A DNA stretch of 5,646 nt. Source: Paludibacteraceae bacterium (lineage in GTDB: Bacteria > Bacteroidota > Bacteroidia > Bacteroidales > Paludibacteraceae). The stretch covers positions 1 to 5,646 of the forward strand of contig JAFPLG010000182.1 of assembly GCA_017402895.1 (NCBI GenBank), given 5' to 3'. Under the pieces are notes generated by a model. It made no database searches. It worked only from the letters and a program-made list of their open reading frames with translations, and was not told the origin of the DNA. Shown piece by piece: positions 1-5,646 of the stretch. Each line of letters begins with the position of its first letter. Position 1 is the first letter of the stretch. A program made the position numbers and the translations under genes.

Positions 1-928
1 GGGCACCATGGCGGTACATCTGCATTGCAGCAGAACCGTTGGAAGCCATGGCGTTGGTGGAGAGGAAGAAGGTGTTTCCGTAACCACCCGAACCGATTAC
101 TACAGCGTGACCAAAGAAGCGCTCGATGCGACCGGTAACGAGGTTGCGAGCGATGATACCGCGTGCACGCGGTTCACCATTCTCATCCTTGATAAGCACG
201 AGGTCGAGCATCTCATAACGCGTGTACATCTTCACCTTACCCTTACCGATCTGGCGGCTGAGTGCGCTATAAGCACCGAGCAACAACTGCTGGCCGGTCT
301 GACCTTTTGCGTAGAAGGTACGACTAACCTGTGCGCCACCGAACGAACGGTTGTCGAGCAGACCGCCGTATTCGCGTGCGAAAGGTACGCCTTGTGCGAC
401 ACATTGGTCGATAATATTGTTGCTGACTTCTGCCAGACGATATACGTTCGCCTCACGAGCACGGTAGTCACCACCCTTGATCGTATCGTAGTAGAGACGA
501 TAGATAGAGTCGCCGTCGTTCTGATAGTTCTTAGCGGCGTTGATACCACCCTGTGCAGCAATCGAGTGTGCACGACGCGGGCTATCCTGGATACAGAAGT
601 TGAGTACGTTGAATCCCATCTCGGCCAGCGATGCGGCAGCCGATGCACCGGCCAGACCTGTTCCGACAACGATCACGTCCAGACGACGTTTGTTGGCAGG
701 GTTGACCAGTTTTTGATGGTTCTTATAGTTGGTCCATTTGAGTTCCAGCGGACCCTGAGGAATCTTAGCCATCTCCGGAGTAATGATAGGCGTCTGAGCA
801 TCCTTCATCGCCTTAGCAGCCTTCTCTACGGCTACTTCTGCTACCTCGACAGCTTTCTTAGCGGCCTTAACAGCGGCTTTCTTTACCGTTTTCTTAGCCT
901 CTTCTATGATTTCAGTTTTCTTTGCCAT
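1..928 (-). CDS. frdA: Fumarate reductase/succinate dehydrogenase flavoprotein subunit, partial (C-terminus beyond left edge), with N-terminal extension
   Basis: Catalytic FAD subunit of quinol:fumarate reductase (fumarate to succinate, or the reverse as succinate dehydrogenase), expected on the cytoplasmic face bound to FrdB and FrdC. The 309 visible residues show the dinucleotide-binding motif [10 protein letters not shown] (89-98), a [13 protein letters not shown] segment whose His121 is the expected site of covalent FAD attachment, and family segments such as [14 protein letters not shown] (185-198) and a [16 protein letters not shown] stretch near 279-294. The catalytic C-terminal half is outside the window. 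The start at 928 is chosen because AAAGGA sits 7 nt upstream and the gap to frdC is only 37 nt. Residues 2-45 form an Ala/Lys/Glu/Val-rich, probably helical stretch not expected in the family. Met53 (770-772), beginning [13 protein letters not shown], matches where I recall Bacteroides FrdA starting, so it could be a second or the true start. The family call is near certain; frdA rather than sdhA rests on the Bacteroidales context. Confidence 0.95.
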   Translation of the reverse strand, partial: MAKKTEIIEEAKKTVKKAAVKAAKKAVEVAEVAVEKAAKAMKDAQTPIITPEMAKIPQGPLELKWTNYKNHQKLVNPANKRRLDVIVVGTGLAGASAAASLAEMGFNVLNFCIQDSPRRAHSIAAQGGINAAKNYQNDGDSIYRLYYDTIKGGDYRAREANVYRLAEVSNNIIDQCVAQGVPFAREYGGLLDNRSFGGAQVSRTFYAKGQTGQQLLLGAYSALSRQIGKGKVKMYTRYEMLDLVLIKDENGEPRARGIIARNLVTGRIERFFGHAVVIGSGGYGNTFFLSTNAMASNGSAAMQMYRHGA

Positions 929-935
929 AATTCTG

Positions 936-941
936 TCCTTT
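936..941 (-). promoter_or_regulatory. Shine-Dalgarno site of frdA (upstream start)
   Basis: The minus strand reads AAAGGA here, with 7 nt to the ATG at 928. This supports the long FrdA form over the internal ATG at 772, whose nearest purine-rich stretch (GGAG) directly touches the start codon and is badly spaced. The last heptamer of the adjacent repeat array supplies part of this site. Few starts in this group carry a clear Shine-Dalgarno, so it is informative. Confidence 0.6.
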
Positions 942-965
942 CAATTTTCAGTTTTCATTTTTCAA
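938..965. repeat. Tandem array of four 7-bp units in the frdC-frdA spacer
   Basis: On the plus strand the units are CTTTCAA, then TTTTCAG, TTTTCAT and TTTTCAA. On the sense (minus) strand the consensus is NTGAAAA. The array is exactly 28 bp, begins at the base next to the frdC stop codon (966) and fills most of the 37-nt gap. The last base of each unit (plus strand) varies while TTTTCA is nearly constant. Arrays of the same size lie in the other two spacers. Confidence 0.8.
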
Positions 966-1661
966 TTAGCAAAGCATTCCAATGCCTACGCCGAGGTAGT
1001 AACATACGACGATAACGAACGGCAGAACAACGAGCGTAGCCATGATAGTGCCGATCACCTTGATGCGCTTCATCCATACCAGGTTGTTCCAGCCGAGTGT
1101 GTGTAGCGCCGACCAAACGCCGTGGTTGAGATGGAGCCAGAGAGCGGCGAGCCAGATGAGGTAGAGTGCGCAATAGATCTGTCCGTAAATAGGCGTTGTG
1201 AAGAGCGCGATAACGTACTTAGCGCCGTTAGCCGCATCTTCGATAGGAGCTGTTGCACCGCCGGTAATCTCTGCCAACTGCATCTTGAACCAGAAGTTGT
1301 AGAGGTGAAGGATGAGGAAACCGATCACGACAGCTCCGAGGACGAGCATGTTCTCCGACTCCCACTCTACGCCTTCTTTCTTGCCCGAGATGGCATAGCG
1401 GTCGTTGCCGCGAGCAGCGCGGTTCTGGATAGTCAGGTAGATGGCATAGCAGAAGTGTACCAGTACCAAAAAAGCCAACCCGAGTGTACCGATGAGGGCA
1501 TACCAGTTGGCGCCAAGCGTCTCGCAGATAATGTTATACCATTTCTCCGAGAAGACTAAAACGAGGTTCATGCAGCCATGGAAGAGCAAAAACAAAACCA
1601 AGGCCAGACCGGAAATACTCATAACGAATTTACGGCCGATAGATGAATCTTTTAACCACAT
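966..1661 (-). CDS. frdC: Fumarate reductase/succinate dehydrogenase cytochrome b subunit
   Basis: Membrane anchor and quinol-binding subunit of 231 residues, of the single-polypeptide, five-helix, di-heme type known from Wolinella FrdC and Bacillus SdhC. Hydrophobic segments lie at about 15-38, 57-79, 104-126, 147-175 and 199-228. Candidate axial heme b ligands are His28, His69, His119 and one of His177/His180; the first two sit almost where the Bacillus SdhC ligands (28 and 70) do. The LHLNHGVWSALHTLGWNN segment (176-193) is characteristic of the Bacteroidales subunit. The ATG at 1661 begins MWLKDSSIGRKF, a normal family start at the edge of the first helix; there is no Shine-Dalgarno, and the leader is AT-rich. 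frdA follows 37 nt downstream and should be co-transcribed. Expression is probably driven by the promoter at 1735-1766. Confidence 0.95.
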   Translation of the reverse strand: MWLKDSSIGRKFVMSISGLALVLFLLFHGCMNLVLVFSEKWYNIICETLGANWYALIGTLGLAFLVLVHFCYAIYLTIQNRAARGNDRYAISGKKEGVEWESENMLVLGAVVIGFLILHLYNFWFKMQLAEITGGATAPIEDAANGAKYVIALFTTPIYGQIYCALYLIWLAALWLHLNHGVWSALHTLGWNNLVWMKRIKVIGTIMATLVVLPFVIVVCYYLGVGIGMLC

Positions 1662-1666
1662 AGAAG

Positions 1667-1694
1667 TTAATGATTAATGAATAATGATTAATGA
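1667..1694. repeat. Tandem array of four 7-bp units in the frdC leader
   Basis: On the plus strand there are four units of TTAATGA, the third being ATAATGA. The array is exactly 28 bp and ends 5 nt before the frdC start codon, inside the predicted 5' untranslated leader. Read in another register the units are TGATTAA, TGAATAA, TGATTAA and TGAATAT, which resembles the TGAAAAN units of the other two arrays. It may keep the ribosome-binding region unstructured; that is inference. Confidence 0.8.
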
Positions 1695-1734
1695 ATATAT
1701 TTTTGATTTTTGTGTTTTTCGTTAAAATCGCCTG

Positions 1735-1766
1735 CAAATTTACTACAAAAATTGCATATATGCAAA
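1735..1766 (-). promoter_or_regulatory. Predicted Bacteroidota-type promoter of frdCA
   Basis: Reading the minus strand, TTTG (1766-1763) is followed by a 20-nt spacer and TAAATTTG (1742-1735). This matches the known Bacteroides primary sigma consensus TTTG-N19-21-TAnnTTTG at every fixed base. An A-rich tract just upstream (1790-1777, minus strand) could act as an UP-like element. The expected transcription start near 1728-1731 would give a leader of about 70 nt containing the heptamer array. The patB gene ends only 35 bp upstream of the -33 box. Confidence 0.75.
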
Positions 1767-1770
1767 TTTT
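1747..1770. promoter_or_regulatory. Palindrome overlapping the -33 element, candidate operator
   Basis: The core TTGCATATATGCAA (1752-1765) is a perfect 14-bp inverted repeat. After one mismatched pair it is extended by four A:T pairs on each side. Its layout (TTG, 8 bases, CAA) is that of CRP/FNR-family sites, such as the FNR site TTGATnnnnATCAA, although the inner bases differ. It covers the -33 TTTG of the frdCA promoter, a position that fits a repressor better than a class II activator, which would usually be centred near -41. No regulator gene is in the window, so the assignment is tentative; part of the symmetry could come from AT-rich composition. Confidence 0.4.
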
Positions 1771-1800
1771 GAGTACGTTTTTTTTGTTTTGCTCAGTGGG

Positions 1801-2955
1801 TTATCTACCGTTGATATAGGCTTTTAGTCGGTTGAGTGCTTCTACGAGCACTTCGCGCGAGGTAGCTAGGTTGATACGTATATAGCCGTCGGCGCCGTAC
1901 ATCTCGGAGGGGTTGAAGAGCACGTGTGAGGTATGGGCTAAGTCCTGACAGAACGCAGCTGCAGTCATTCCGAGTGCCGAGATGTCGACCCATCCCAGGT
2001 AGGTGCCTTCGGTCTCATGGATGCGGAGCATCGGCAGCTCCGCATGGATGAAGTCGCGCAGATAACAGAAGTTATCGTAGACATATCGGTTGAGCTCGTC
2101 GAGCCAGGATTCCGACTCGTTGTAGGCGGCAACTTGGGCTACGAGTCCGAAGGGATTGAGTCCGTTCACTTCGTGAATCTCCAGCGCATGATTGATCTGA
2201 TCGTGCAGTTCGGCATCGGGCACGTAAATGGTGGCACAAAGCAGGCCGGCGATGTTAAACGCCTTGCTGGCCGAGGTGCAGACACAGAAGTCGGTGTCGT
2301 TGATGGTGACGGTAGCAAAGGGCGTATAGGTATGTCCGGGGAAGGTGAACTCGCAGTGTATCTCGTCGGAGATAACATATAGGTGTTCGTGGCGTGCGAT
2401 GTCGGCCAGTTGCTCCAGTTCCTGGCGTGTCCAGACGCGTCCCGTTGGGTTGTGAGGGTTGCAGAGCAAGAGTACGTCGGCCTGTTTCGCTTTCTCGGCT
2501 ACGTCGGTCCAATTGATTTCGAATCGGTTGTTGCGCAATACAAGTGCCGAGGGAACCAGTTCGCAGCCCATGTTCTCGATACAGGCAAAGAAGCAGTTGT
2601 AGGCCGGCGTGAAGGTGAGTACACGCATCTTCTCGCAGCGGTTGAGGCGTAGTTGCAGCGCCTTGAAAATGGCCGAAATGGCCGGAACAACGGCCGTGGT
2701 ATAGAGCAGGTTGTTGCGATTGATACCTTTCCATCCGTGGCGGCGTTCGAACCACGAGGCCACAGCATCGTAGTTCTGTTGCGGCACGATAGAGTAGCCG
2801 AATACGCCGTGATCGAGTCGTCGTTGCATAGCGTCTCGAATAGGTTTAGCAGCTTTGAAGTCCATGTCTGCGACCCAGAGCGGCAGACATTCGTTAGCGC
2901 ATTCCGAGTCCCACTTATAGCAGTCGGATCCTCGACGATTGATGTATTCTAACAT
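1801..2955 (-). CDS. patB: MalY/PatB-family PLP-dependent cystathionine beta-lyase / aminotransferase
   Basis: Cytoplasmic fold-type I PLP enzyme of 384 residues, the usual length for the MalY/PatB family. Members cleave C-S bonds of cystathionine or cysteine to give homocysteine or sulfide, pyruvate and ammonia. Visible features in order: an N-terminal LPLWVADMDFKAA (24-36), CNPHNPTGRVW (165-175) with Asn169, SDEIHCEF (196-203) with the PLP-ring Asp197 and the family-typical His200, SASKAFNIAGL (228-238) with the Schiff-base Lys231, and YIRINLATSR (358-367) with Arg360 as the expected carboxylate-binding residue. All catalytic residues appear intact. The ATG at 2955 gives the family's typical short lead-in; no Shine-Dalgarno is visible. 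It lies 48 bp after the barrel gene, and no separate promoter or terminator is clear, so read-through from upstream is possible. The family is confident; substrate specificity (lyase or general aminotransferase, and hence the symbol) cannot be fixed from sequence alone. Confidence 0.9.
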   Translation of the reverse strand: MLEYINRRGSDCYKWDSECANECLPLWVADMDFKAAKPIRDAMQRRLDHGVFGYSIVPQQNYDAVASWFERRHGWKGINRNNLLYTTAVVPAISAIFKALQLRLNRCEKMRVLTFTPAYNCFFACIENMGCELVPSALVLRNNRFEINWTDVAEKAKQADVLLLCNPHNPTGRVWTRQELEQLADIARHEHLYVISDEIHCEFTFPGHTYTPFATVTINDTDFCVCTSASKAFNIAGLLCATIYVPDAELHDQINHALEIHEVNGLNPFGLVAQVAAYNESESWLDELNRYVYDNFCYLRDFIHAELPMLRIHETEGTYLGWVDISALGMTAAAFCQDLAHTSHVLFNPSEMYGADGYIRINLATSREVLVEALNRLKAYINGR

Positions 2956-2975
2956 GGCGGTAGATGATTTATAAT

Positions 2976-3003
2976 TGAAAAGTGAAAAGTGAAAATTAAA
3001 AAT
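2976..3003. repeat. Tandem array of four 7-bp units between the barrel gene and patB
   Basis: On the plus strand the units are TGAAAAG, TGAAAAG, TGAAAAT and TAAAAAT, exactly 28 bp. The array directly abuts the stop codon of the barrel gene (3004) and takes up more than half of the 48-bp gap. Relative to the genes the TGAAAA motif is antisense here, whereas in the frdC-frdA spacer it lies on the sense strand. Confidence 0.8.
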
Positions 3004-3903
3004 TTATAGGCAGTGGCATCCCCTCTTAGCCTGGCTGTGCGGGTCGTAGGGCGAGATGGCATAGGATATCTTGATACCTACGTCGTAAAGTGTGCCATCC
3101 TTGAATAGCGCCCGACCTTGCCGATTGGCCTCCATGACCGGTGTGAGGATGCGTTGCAGCGGAAATCCGTCACGCGTGTCAGTGAGCATGATCAGACTCT
3201 CGTTGTTGCTGCTTGAGGCGGTGTATTTGGTGAAACAATAATCAAAATAAGCGCCCACAAGAATATACGAGCGGTAGCGTCGAGCCCATGTGTTGAGCGG
3301 AAAAGTATAGTTGAGTTCGAGGGATAACCACCATTGTACCTTTGGTAGGGTCAGTTTGCCGGAATTGCTCATGCTGAAATCCCGTGAGGCGGCTAAGGGA
3401 TAAGACTCGTATATCGTATTGTCGTACTTCGGATAATAGACAGACAATGCTGCGTGCTCAACCGTCTGTTTCCATTTCGTGCCGAGCGGAAAAACCGCCT
3501 TGGCGCCGGCCAGGAAGAGGAAACGGTTCTTGGCAAAAGCCAGTTGCAGTGGAACGCCTACTGACCACATTGTCTGCCGCTCACGGAGTTGGCCTATCGT
3601 GTAGGAGATATCCATCTGCTCGTTATCCACATCGAGGGTTGAGTAGGTATCTTCGTAATCTGTTTTGCCGAGACCGGTATTGTAGACGTCAATCGTAAGA
3701 CCGGTTCGCAGACCAATCACACGCGATGAGAGGAAGTTATAATACAGATGCGCACCGCCGTTACCGCCTATCTGTGTATTGATATACACAGGCTGCGCAC
3801 TCCATCCGGCGATTCCGCCGTGGAGGCCCATCTCGAAGAGACTCTCCGCTTGCACGAACAACGGCAAGAGCAGCAGTACTATGTTAACGAAGCTTCTTCT
3901 CAT
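3004..3903 (-). CDS. Outer-membrane beta-barrel protein, function unknown
   Basis: The 299-residue protein has a signal peptide, MRRSFVNIVLLLLPLFVQA, with likely cleavage after residue 19, followed by alternating hydrophobic/polar strands typical of Bacteroidota small barrels: for example SVGVPLQLAF (114-123), RFLFLAGAKAVFPL (127-140), LSLELNYTF (193-201), YILVGAYFDYCF (213-224) and YDVGIKISYAI (273-283). A short polar tail ending RGCHCL follows the last strand. The ATG at 3903 is preferred because it puts the basic n-region of the signal peptide at the N-terminus; an in-frame GTG at 3918 would add five residues. The start lies inside the end of the upstream surface-protein gene (20-bp overlap), suggesting translational coupling and a joint role at the envelope. 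I do not recognise a named family beyond the PorT/OmpA-like barrel class. Confidence 0.8.
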   Translation of the reverse strand: MRRSFVNIVLLLLPLFVQAESLFEMGLHGGIAGWSAQPVYINTQIGGNGGAHLYYNFLSSRVIGLRTGLTIDVYNTGLGKTDYEDTYSTLDVDNEQMDISYTIGQLRERQTMWSVGVPLQLAFAKNRFLFLAGAKAVFPLGTKWKQTVEHAALSVYYPKYDNTIYESYPLAASRDFSMSNSGKLTLPKVQWWLSLELNYTFPLNTWARRYRSYILVGAYFDYCFTKYTASSSNNESLIMLTDTRDGFPLQRILTPVMEANRQGRALFKDGTLYDVGIKISYAISPYDPHSQAKRGCHCL

Positions 3904-5646
3904 ACCAAACTCTATCACCTTGCTGGTAGCGTATAATGGTCAGGCTCCACCAATGATACACTTTCTTAACAATCGGTTCCGGCGCTTGTACCTCGCCTAT
4001 TTCGAGTATGTTCGACCAGATATATTCATCATCGTTATCTACCGGTGCGTCTAAGCGTATTTGCAGCTGGAAGACACCGTTCAGTTCATTTTGCTCGGCA
4101 TAATCGTCTTCATTGGCACCCGGAATAGGCTCTCCGTTCTTATACCATTGGAAGCTAAGTGCCGTTCTGTCGGGGAACAGTCGTCTGAGCGTCACATTGT
4201 CGCATACCAACTGCCAGTTGTACTTGTTGACGATGATCGGATATAACCGCTCACAATGGAAGGTATCCAAACGGAGCACGTAATTCGTTCCGTCGCAGTT
4301 GATCCATTTGGCGTGTGGTCGTATAAATTCCTGTACACCAATTGTTTCGAACAGTAACATCGTGTCCCGGTACATCCACAAGAAGGGCAGCAGGGTATCG
4401 CAGACAGCCGAATCTACGTAAATGGTTTGGATATCCGGGCAGCATTGTTTGTCGTGCATGTAGAGGTGCACATAGACGCTGTCATCGTCCTCAAAGTCCT
4501 TGATGGTATCGGTCAGTGTTCCGATACTGTTCCATATATGTCCGCGCCAGGTATAGGACTCTGCCAGCAGCGTGTCGCACGCCGTGGTGTCGATCTGCTG
4601 CTCGGTATAGGTGTCACAATACTTCGTTTCCAAATGGAAAGGCTCACTCACAGAGCGGCAGTGTTCATCCGCTGTATGCCCCTCTTCCGCTACGGCTACG
4701 CGATACCAGCCCTCGTGACTCTTATGCACGATAGGAATGCGGTAATAGTTTTTTGTCTCACCTTCAATCGCTGCGTACGGACCTATACTGTCGTTGGCGT
4801 AATACCACTGATATTCGGGCGAGAGGATAGTGCCCCAGTTATCATACGTAGCCCACAGGGTCTGCTGCTTCTTACGGCAAGCAGGGCTCGTTCCGCTTAC
4901 ATAAACAGGATCCAAACATAGGCGAATCTCGATATCATCAATGGCAAAATCATTGCCGATGGTTCCTTGCGAGTTATTATAGATCGTAAGTTTGACACTA
5001 CTGATATTTTCCGGCACGGTGAAGTTCATACCCACTTGATGCCATTTGGAGGAGTATTGCCAACATTTATAGTCGCCCATGAAGGTCGAGTCGAAAGGAA
5101 TCTCTCCGGTGTCGTAGGCCGCTAACTCCTGTCCGTTGTCCGGGTTGGTCAGACGGAATAATAGGCGAGGGTAGGCGAAATAACCGGGTCGACCGGTGTA
5201 TTGTCCCCATGTGACCACGTTCGCTACATAGGCGATGAACGACAAGTCCGTACCGGCACACAGGCCATCGATAGTAGTCGTGTAGAAAGCGGCATTGTCG
5301 CCCTTGCCATCCACCTCCATAAAATACCCGCGAGTGTTGTCATCGGGATAGGTATGGTCGTCCTGTAGGTGCCATTGCGAACCTCTGTTTTGAGGAAGAT
5401 TAGTAATCGAGGTATCGCCATTACAATACCCCTGTTTGGTGACCAGATAACTTCCGCTCCGCATACTACCGAAACGATCGTCCGTCAGTTGGTTGTAGGT
5501 CATACCCGGTACCGGTGTCGTGCTGATACGCGGATCATTTGGATCATTGCCTCCAAAATCCTCTCGGAAAAGCAGTATTCCGTCCGCACAAAGTATCGGC
5601 GGGCAATCGGGAATGACGTAGAACTTATGCGGCTCGCTTATCGCAC
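3884..5646 (-). CDS. Large secreted multidomain surface protein (jelly-roll, Ig-like, CD-module), partial: N-terminus beyond right edge
   Basis: The reading frame is open to the window edge, giving 586 visible residues (numbered from 5644). CADGILLFREDFGGNDPNDP (19-38) opens a beta-sandwich of MAM/carbohydrate-binding style to about 245, ending in NDFAIDDIEIRLC, the common close of such domains in Bacteroidota exported proteins. An Ig-like domain follows (about 246-345; YQWYY and WYRVAV). Then come two cysteine-anchored modules (about 353-400 and 413-465), beginning TACDTLL and AVCDTLL, with YTWRG in the first. The C-terminal region (about 467-586) includes a second Ig-like stretch (FQWYKNGEPI, 498-507) and ends IIRYQQGDRVWYEKKLR. 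That end resembles the last strands of a type IX secretion C-terminal domain but is unusually short. Likely an exported, possibly cell-surface adhesive or glycan-binding protein; no catalytic motif is seen. The ATG at 5503 is internal to the domain, not the start. Confidence 0.85.
   Translation of the reverse strand, partial: AISEPHKFYVIPDCPPILCADGILLFREDFGGNDPNDPRISTTPVPGMTYNQLTDDRFGSMRSGSYLVTKQGYCNGDTSITNLPQNRGSQWHLQDDHTYPDDNTRGYFMEVDGKGDNAAFYTTTIDGLCAGTDLSFIAYVANVVTWGQYTGRPGYFAYPRLLFRLTNPDNGQELAAYDTGEIPFDSTFMGDYKCWQYSSKWHQVGMNFTVPENISSVKLTIYNNSQGTIGNDFAIDDIEIRLCLDPVYVSGTSPACRKKQQTLWATYDNWGTILSPEYQWYYANDSIGPYAAIEGETKNYYRIPIVHKSHEGWYRVAVAEEGHTADEHCRSVSEPFHLETKYCDTYTEQQIDTTACDTLLAESYTWRGHIWNSIGTLTDTIKDFEDDDSVYVHLYMHDKQCCPDIQTIYVDSAVCDTLLPFLWMYRDTMLLFETIGVQEFIRPHAKWINCDGTNYVLRLDTFHCERLYPIIVNKYNWQLVCDNVTLRRLFPDRTALSFQWYKNGEPIPGANEDDYAEQNELNGVFQLQIRLDAPVDNDDEYIWSNILEIGEVQAPEPIVKKVYHWWSLTIIRYQQGDRVWYEKKLR

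Noticed and set aside
8..1015. Long plus-strand open frame of 335 codons
   Set aside because: It is antisense to frdA, whose motifs are unmistakable, runs past its start into the spacer, and its translation has no recognisable domain. It arises from the codon bias of the real gene.
1777..1790. T-rich run after patB as a rho-independent terminator
   Set aside because: The T-run is on the plus strand, whereas the genes run on the minus strand where it reads as A. No GC-rich hairpin adjoins it. More likely an A-rich element upstream of the frdCA promoter.
2956..3060. Separate promoter for patB
   Set aside because: The region is AT-rich, and TAAATTTT near the barrel stop resembles a -7 box, but no TTTG lies at the right distance upstream and the final G is missing.
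3916..3918. GTG as start of the barrel protein
   Set aside because: It would put MIEFG before a well-formed signal peptide that begins naturally at the ATG at 3903. It cannot be fully excluded, since an AAGG lies near it.
4427..4921. Plus-strand open frame of 164 codons
   Set aside because: It lies wholly antisense to the surface-protein gene, with no ribosome site or family resemblance.
5501..5503. ATG as start of the surface protein
   Set aside because: The frame continues open to the window edge with typical domain sequence (FREDFGG) upstream, and no signal peptide follows this ATG.

Overview
The window looks like a chromosomal segment of a Bacteroidales-type bacterium (phylum Bacteroidota). 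Three things point there: a fumarate reductase cluster in the order frdC-frdA whose proteins read like the Bacteroides/Prevotella type, a promoter matching the Bacteroidota form (TTTG, 20-nt spacer, TAnnTTTG), and a multidomain secreted protein with cysteine-anchored modules paired with an outer-membrane barrel protein. All five genes are on the minus strand and are packed tightly. I see no convincing plus-strand gene, RNA gene, mobile element or CRISPR array.

In the direction of transcription (right to left): (1) 5646-3884, the C-terminal 586 residues of a large exported protein, with a jelly-roll/MAM-like domain, an Ig-like domain, two CD-type modules and a short terminal region that may be a compacted type IX sorting domain. 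(2) 3903-3004, a 299-residue outer-membrane beta-barrel protein that overlaps gene 1 and is probably translationally coupled to it. (3) 2955-1801, a MalY/PatB-family PLP enzyme (cystathionine beta-lyase type). (4) 1800-1662, a 139-bp AT-rich spacer holding a clear promoter, a palindrome over its -33 element and a repeat array in the leader. (5) 1661-966, frdC, the membrane di-heme cytochrome b subunit. (6) 928-1, the first 309 codons of frdA, the FAD subunit; frdB would be expected beyond the left edge.

frdC and frdA form one respiratory unit: menaquinol oxidation in the membrane coupled to fumarate reduction to succinate, central to anaerobic energy metabolism in this group. Genes 1 and 2 look like an envelope/surface pair. 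The PLP enzyme has no evident functional link to either side.

The two most notable observations are as follows. First, all three intergenic spacers carry a tandem array of exactly four 7-bp units (28 bp each), with related units (TGAAAAN or TGAWTAA), and two of the arrays abut a stop codon with no base between. Second, FrdA has an N-terminal extension of about 50 residues rich in Ala, Lys, Glu and Val before the usual family start, with an in-frame internal ATG exactly where the usual start lies.
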